DNA of 64,000 bases from Poecilobothrus nobilitatus (lineage: Eukaryota > Arthropoda > Insecta > Diptera > Dolichopodidae): NCBI GenBank assembly GCA_947095535.1, contig OX352774.1, forward strand, positions 28,908,496-28,972,495. Reading direction: 5' to 3'. Positions 50,073-64,000 of this stretch are shown piece by piece (position 1 is the first letter of the stretch; every line of letters starts with the position of its first letter). Both the position numbers and the translations under genes were made by a program. Below the pieces are notes generated by a model. The model was not told the origin of the DNA and did no database searches. It saw nothing but the letters and a program-made list of their open reading frames with translations.

Positions 50073-52807
50073 ATAATTAATATTTAAACCCAGGCGATAT
50101 ACGATCACATCAAATCAACGTTTTTGAAAAAAGAAAATAGTTTTAACCTTGATGTTTTGCATCCCTTTATTTTATTAATCGATTTTTTTTTATCAATTTT
50201 AATTCATTAAATTTTTTTTAATACGGTTTTAGAAAAATATAATCGACAACCCTAATTTTTTAGCATAATTTATTGATATTTTTGTTGAAAATAATTTTTG
50301 ATTCATAATTCATAAACCTAATAATATAAAAGGATTCAATTCTATATTTTTAATGCAATCAGTAATCACTATAATTAAACTTTTGGAATGTACTTAATTA
50401 TGAATCAGACTCGTAGCTTAATAAAAGCATTAGTTAAAATTTTCATTCAGAGAACTATCACTAATTGATTGAATCATCATTTACAGTTTAATATATAACT
50501 AGTTTTCTAATCTAAAGTATATAGTCTAAAAATATTCTTCAATAATTAAAAAATAAACGAGACTTTACTTTTTTAATAATCGAAAATAATTGGAATCAGG
50601 TTTACTTTTTAGATTATTTTTTAATAATCCAATGGTAAAATATACATATAAGAAATTATAAATTATTTTTTAATTACTCAATAATCGTAATCAAAAATTA
50701 TGAATCCCGATTATTATAATAATCATAATTAAAACTTTCGATAACGATTATTAAAAATAATGGAAATCAATATTTTAAAAATCTGATTAATGCTTTTATT
50801 CTGTACATACTCAAGTCTGTTTTTGAGTGTTAATTTATTAAAATTTTTGTATAAAAAATCTTGACATTGTGTTGATCTCTTACCATTTGTGTGCGATATG
50901 TATTCAGACCGTCCATAATATGTTGTACAGTGTTAAAGTACAGATTTTTCCTAAATACCATATTTGTTCGTGAACATTAGGGAAAATAACATCACTGCGA
51001 ATAATTTGCTAAACAAACAAGATATTTTTGTAAATAATCGAAGTGATCGAAAGGAATTGAGATGGATTGTTAAGATTCTATAGTTTCAAAAGGAAGAAAA
51101 GAGAAATCGATCAGTTCATTGTAAATTATGTAAGACGAATCTTAAAAATATTTTATTTAAACTGATATACATTGTGATAAATATTTGTAACATACTAAGA
51201 CTAAACGGTGATTTGAATATTCAAGGGTTGTGATTTGACGTATTTATAGGTAATGAAAGAATACTTTCTAATATATAACATATAATGATGTCTAAGATCG
51301 TGTTTGTCCTGTTAACTATATCTAATTATAATGACATTTGGTATGGGATAAAATATTTTATTTATTAAAAAGCACAAATCTATTTTATAATTATGTGATG
51401 GTTGATTTTATTTCTTGAATTGATTGTTGTTTCCATTTTATCATTTACACACAAGATTTGTACCATCTCAGAAAAACAAAAAAAAAACATTCAAATTAAT
51501 TCATTGAATATTTATTTGAAATATTTCTTTCTATCATTTAAATATATAATGATATTTTCTGTATATTGAAATAATTATTAAAATGATCATTCAGAACTTT
51601 AAATGAAATGAAAATAGGTACGTCCTACCATAGAAGATAACAATTTGTATTAACTCAGTAAGAATTTCCTGTTTTCTTTCCCTTATTTTTTTTTTTTTAC
51701 TTAAACTTTTTTCTCCCACAATTCAAATTCATTTTATTTAATTCGAAAATTTTACAACAAGAAAAAAAAAATGTTTTTTTTATTATATAAAAAAAATTTA
51801 TGAAGTTTGTCTGTAAAAAATTATAAAGTGCCATTTAAAATCTTTTTAACAATATAAACTCTAAATTTTGTAAAGTGTACCTGCTTGATGTTAAGTTTTT
51901 CTTTTTTTTTTCAATAAATTTATTTAAACACGTCACTATTTTATATTTATAAAAATTTAATAAAATAATTTAAAAAATATGATGTAAAATTCTAAAAAAA
52001 AAAAAAAAAAAAATGTTGCAAGTGATAAGAGTTTTTTTTTGTAATGAAAATGATAAGAGTCCTAGAGTTTTTCTTTTTCTTTTTTTTTTTTAAATAAAAC
52101 TAAAATTTTACGATAAAAATGTTTGATTCATATTTTCTTCCATTGAAAAAAAAAATGAATAAAAAAAAAAAAAAAAAATTGTGATAACATAAAGAAAATT
52201 ACGTTTAAAATAAATTTACTTACTTTAACTAATTTGGAATACTTATGTATATATGTATAAAAATATTCATTAGTTCAGGGCATTGGCCTTAGCAACTTTA
52301 AAATAATTACATCTTAGCCATAAAAAGAAAAAATTAAAAAAAAAATGGATGTTGAAATTCTTATCAAGAAAAAAAAAACTTAAAATAGAAAGTTAAATAT
52401 TTACATAACTAATTCCGATACCCATTAACTGACTCATATATTATAGGAATATAATTTTTAAATATAGAGTTTGATAATTGATTAGATAAAAATTAAATTG
52501 GATAAATAAAAATTTGAAATAACTGATTTTTTATTTAAATGCTAATAAAAATCAATAAAGTGTTAATGTATATAATGTATATTTAGGTAATTTCCTTAAG
52601 TATATAAACATTTTTATTCCCATATAGAAATTATTTTAGTAAAATTTAAAAGAATTCTGAATAAATAAAAACTTTAAAATAAATTAAACATGTATAAGTA
52701 TATGTATGTATGTAATATATAATGTTTTAATATATATATATATATATAGATTTATATAACAATTTTAATTAAATATATAAATATTTTTTTTTTTTGTTTT
52801 TTTTTAG
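50073..52807. other. Intron sequence upstream of the first visible exon
   Basis: AT-rich DNA without exon signal. The last 70 bases form the acceptor region of the next exon, with TA repeats (52732-52748) and a strong T tract (52787-52805) ending TTTTTAG. Confidence 0.6.

Positions 52808-64000
<11,193 letters not shown>

Overview
This is a eukaryotic, strongly AT-rich window, full of A/T homopolymer runs and TA microsatellites. Its one recognisable protein-coding locus is split into short exons with GT...AG introns. The encoded protein is an arthropod-type myosin phosphatase targeting subunit (MYPT/Mbs; vertebrate PPP1R12 family), so an insect or other arthropod nuclear genome is the best reading. 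The dispersed repeats (pogo-like ends, CAGGGTGTC-ended MITEs, a TATACCCG...GTCCGTCC repeat) also have an insect flavour. I cannot name the species.

Layout. Bases 1-52807 contain no exon I can support. The exon that should precede the first visible one (RVxF phosphatase-docking motif and first ankyrin repeat) is not visible, so this stretch is most simply the 5' intron(s) of the gene, or intron plus upstream DNA. It is a graveyard of mobile elements: two degenerate LINE tails (3.4-4.15 kb), a pogo/Tigger-type MITE (4.83-5.28 kb), a tRNA-derived SINE (6.8-7.0 kb), a 1.3 kb TTAA-flanked element (8.36-9.67 kb), a CAGGGTGTC-ended MITE with diverged relatives (9.77-12.0 kb), a 0.94 kb element carrying a ~100 bp tandem repeat (18.3-19.2 kb), a nested block (20.8-24.2 kb), a small satellite (28.9 kb), a second tRNA-like unit (29.8 kb), a 1.49 kb pogo-like non-autonomous element (41.6-43.1 kb), a hAT-like remnant (47.8-48.5 kb) and another TIR element (49.56-50.07 kb).

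Bases 52808-64000 carry eleven consecutive plus-strand exons (1674 nt, 558 codons, uninterrupted across all junctions) running from the second ankyrin repeat to just past the Rho-kinase inhibitory site (RRSTQGVT). A twelfth exon probably starts on the last base. The N-terminus, the second inhibitory site and the C-terminal coiled coil lie outside the window. Several introns carry small inverted-repeat elements.

How it works together: there is a single gene product here. MYPT holds the PP1 catalytic subunit, its ankyrin domain shapes substrate choice (myosin light chain), and phosphorylation of the RRST site by Rho kinase switches the phosphatase off. A 129-nt symmetric exon just upstream of that site may be a regulatory cassette. 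I see no clear new biological system. The best candidates for a second look are a hammerhead-ribozyme-like motif lying in the loop of a perfect 63-bp inverted repeat, the symmetric cassette exon, and a 3' splice site with no pyrimidine tract.
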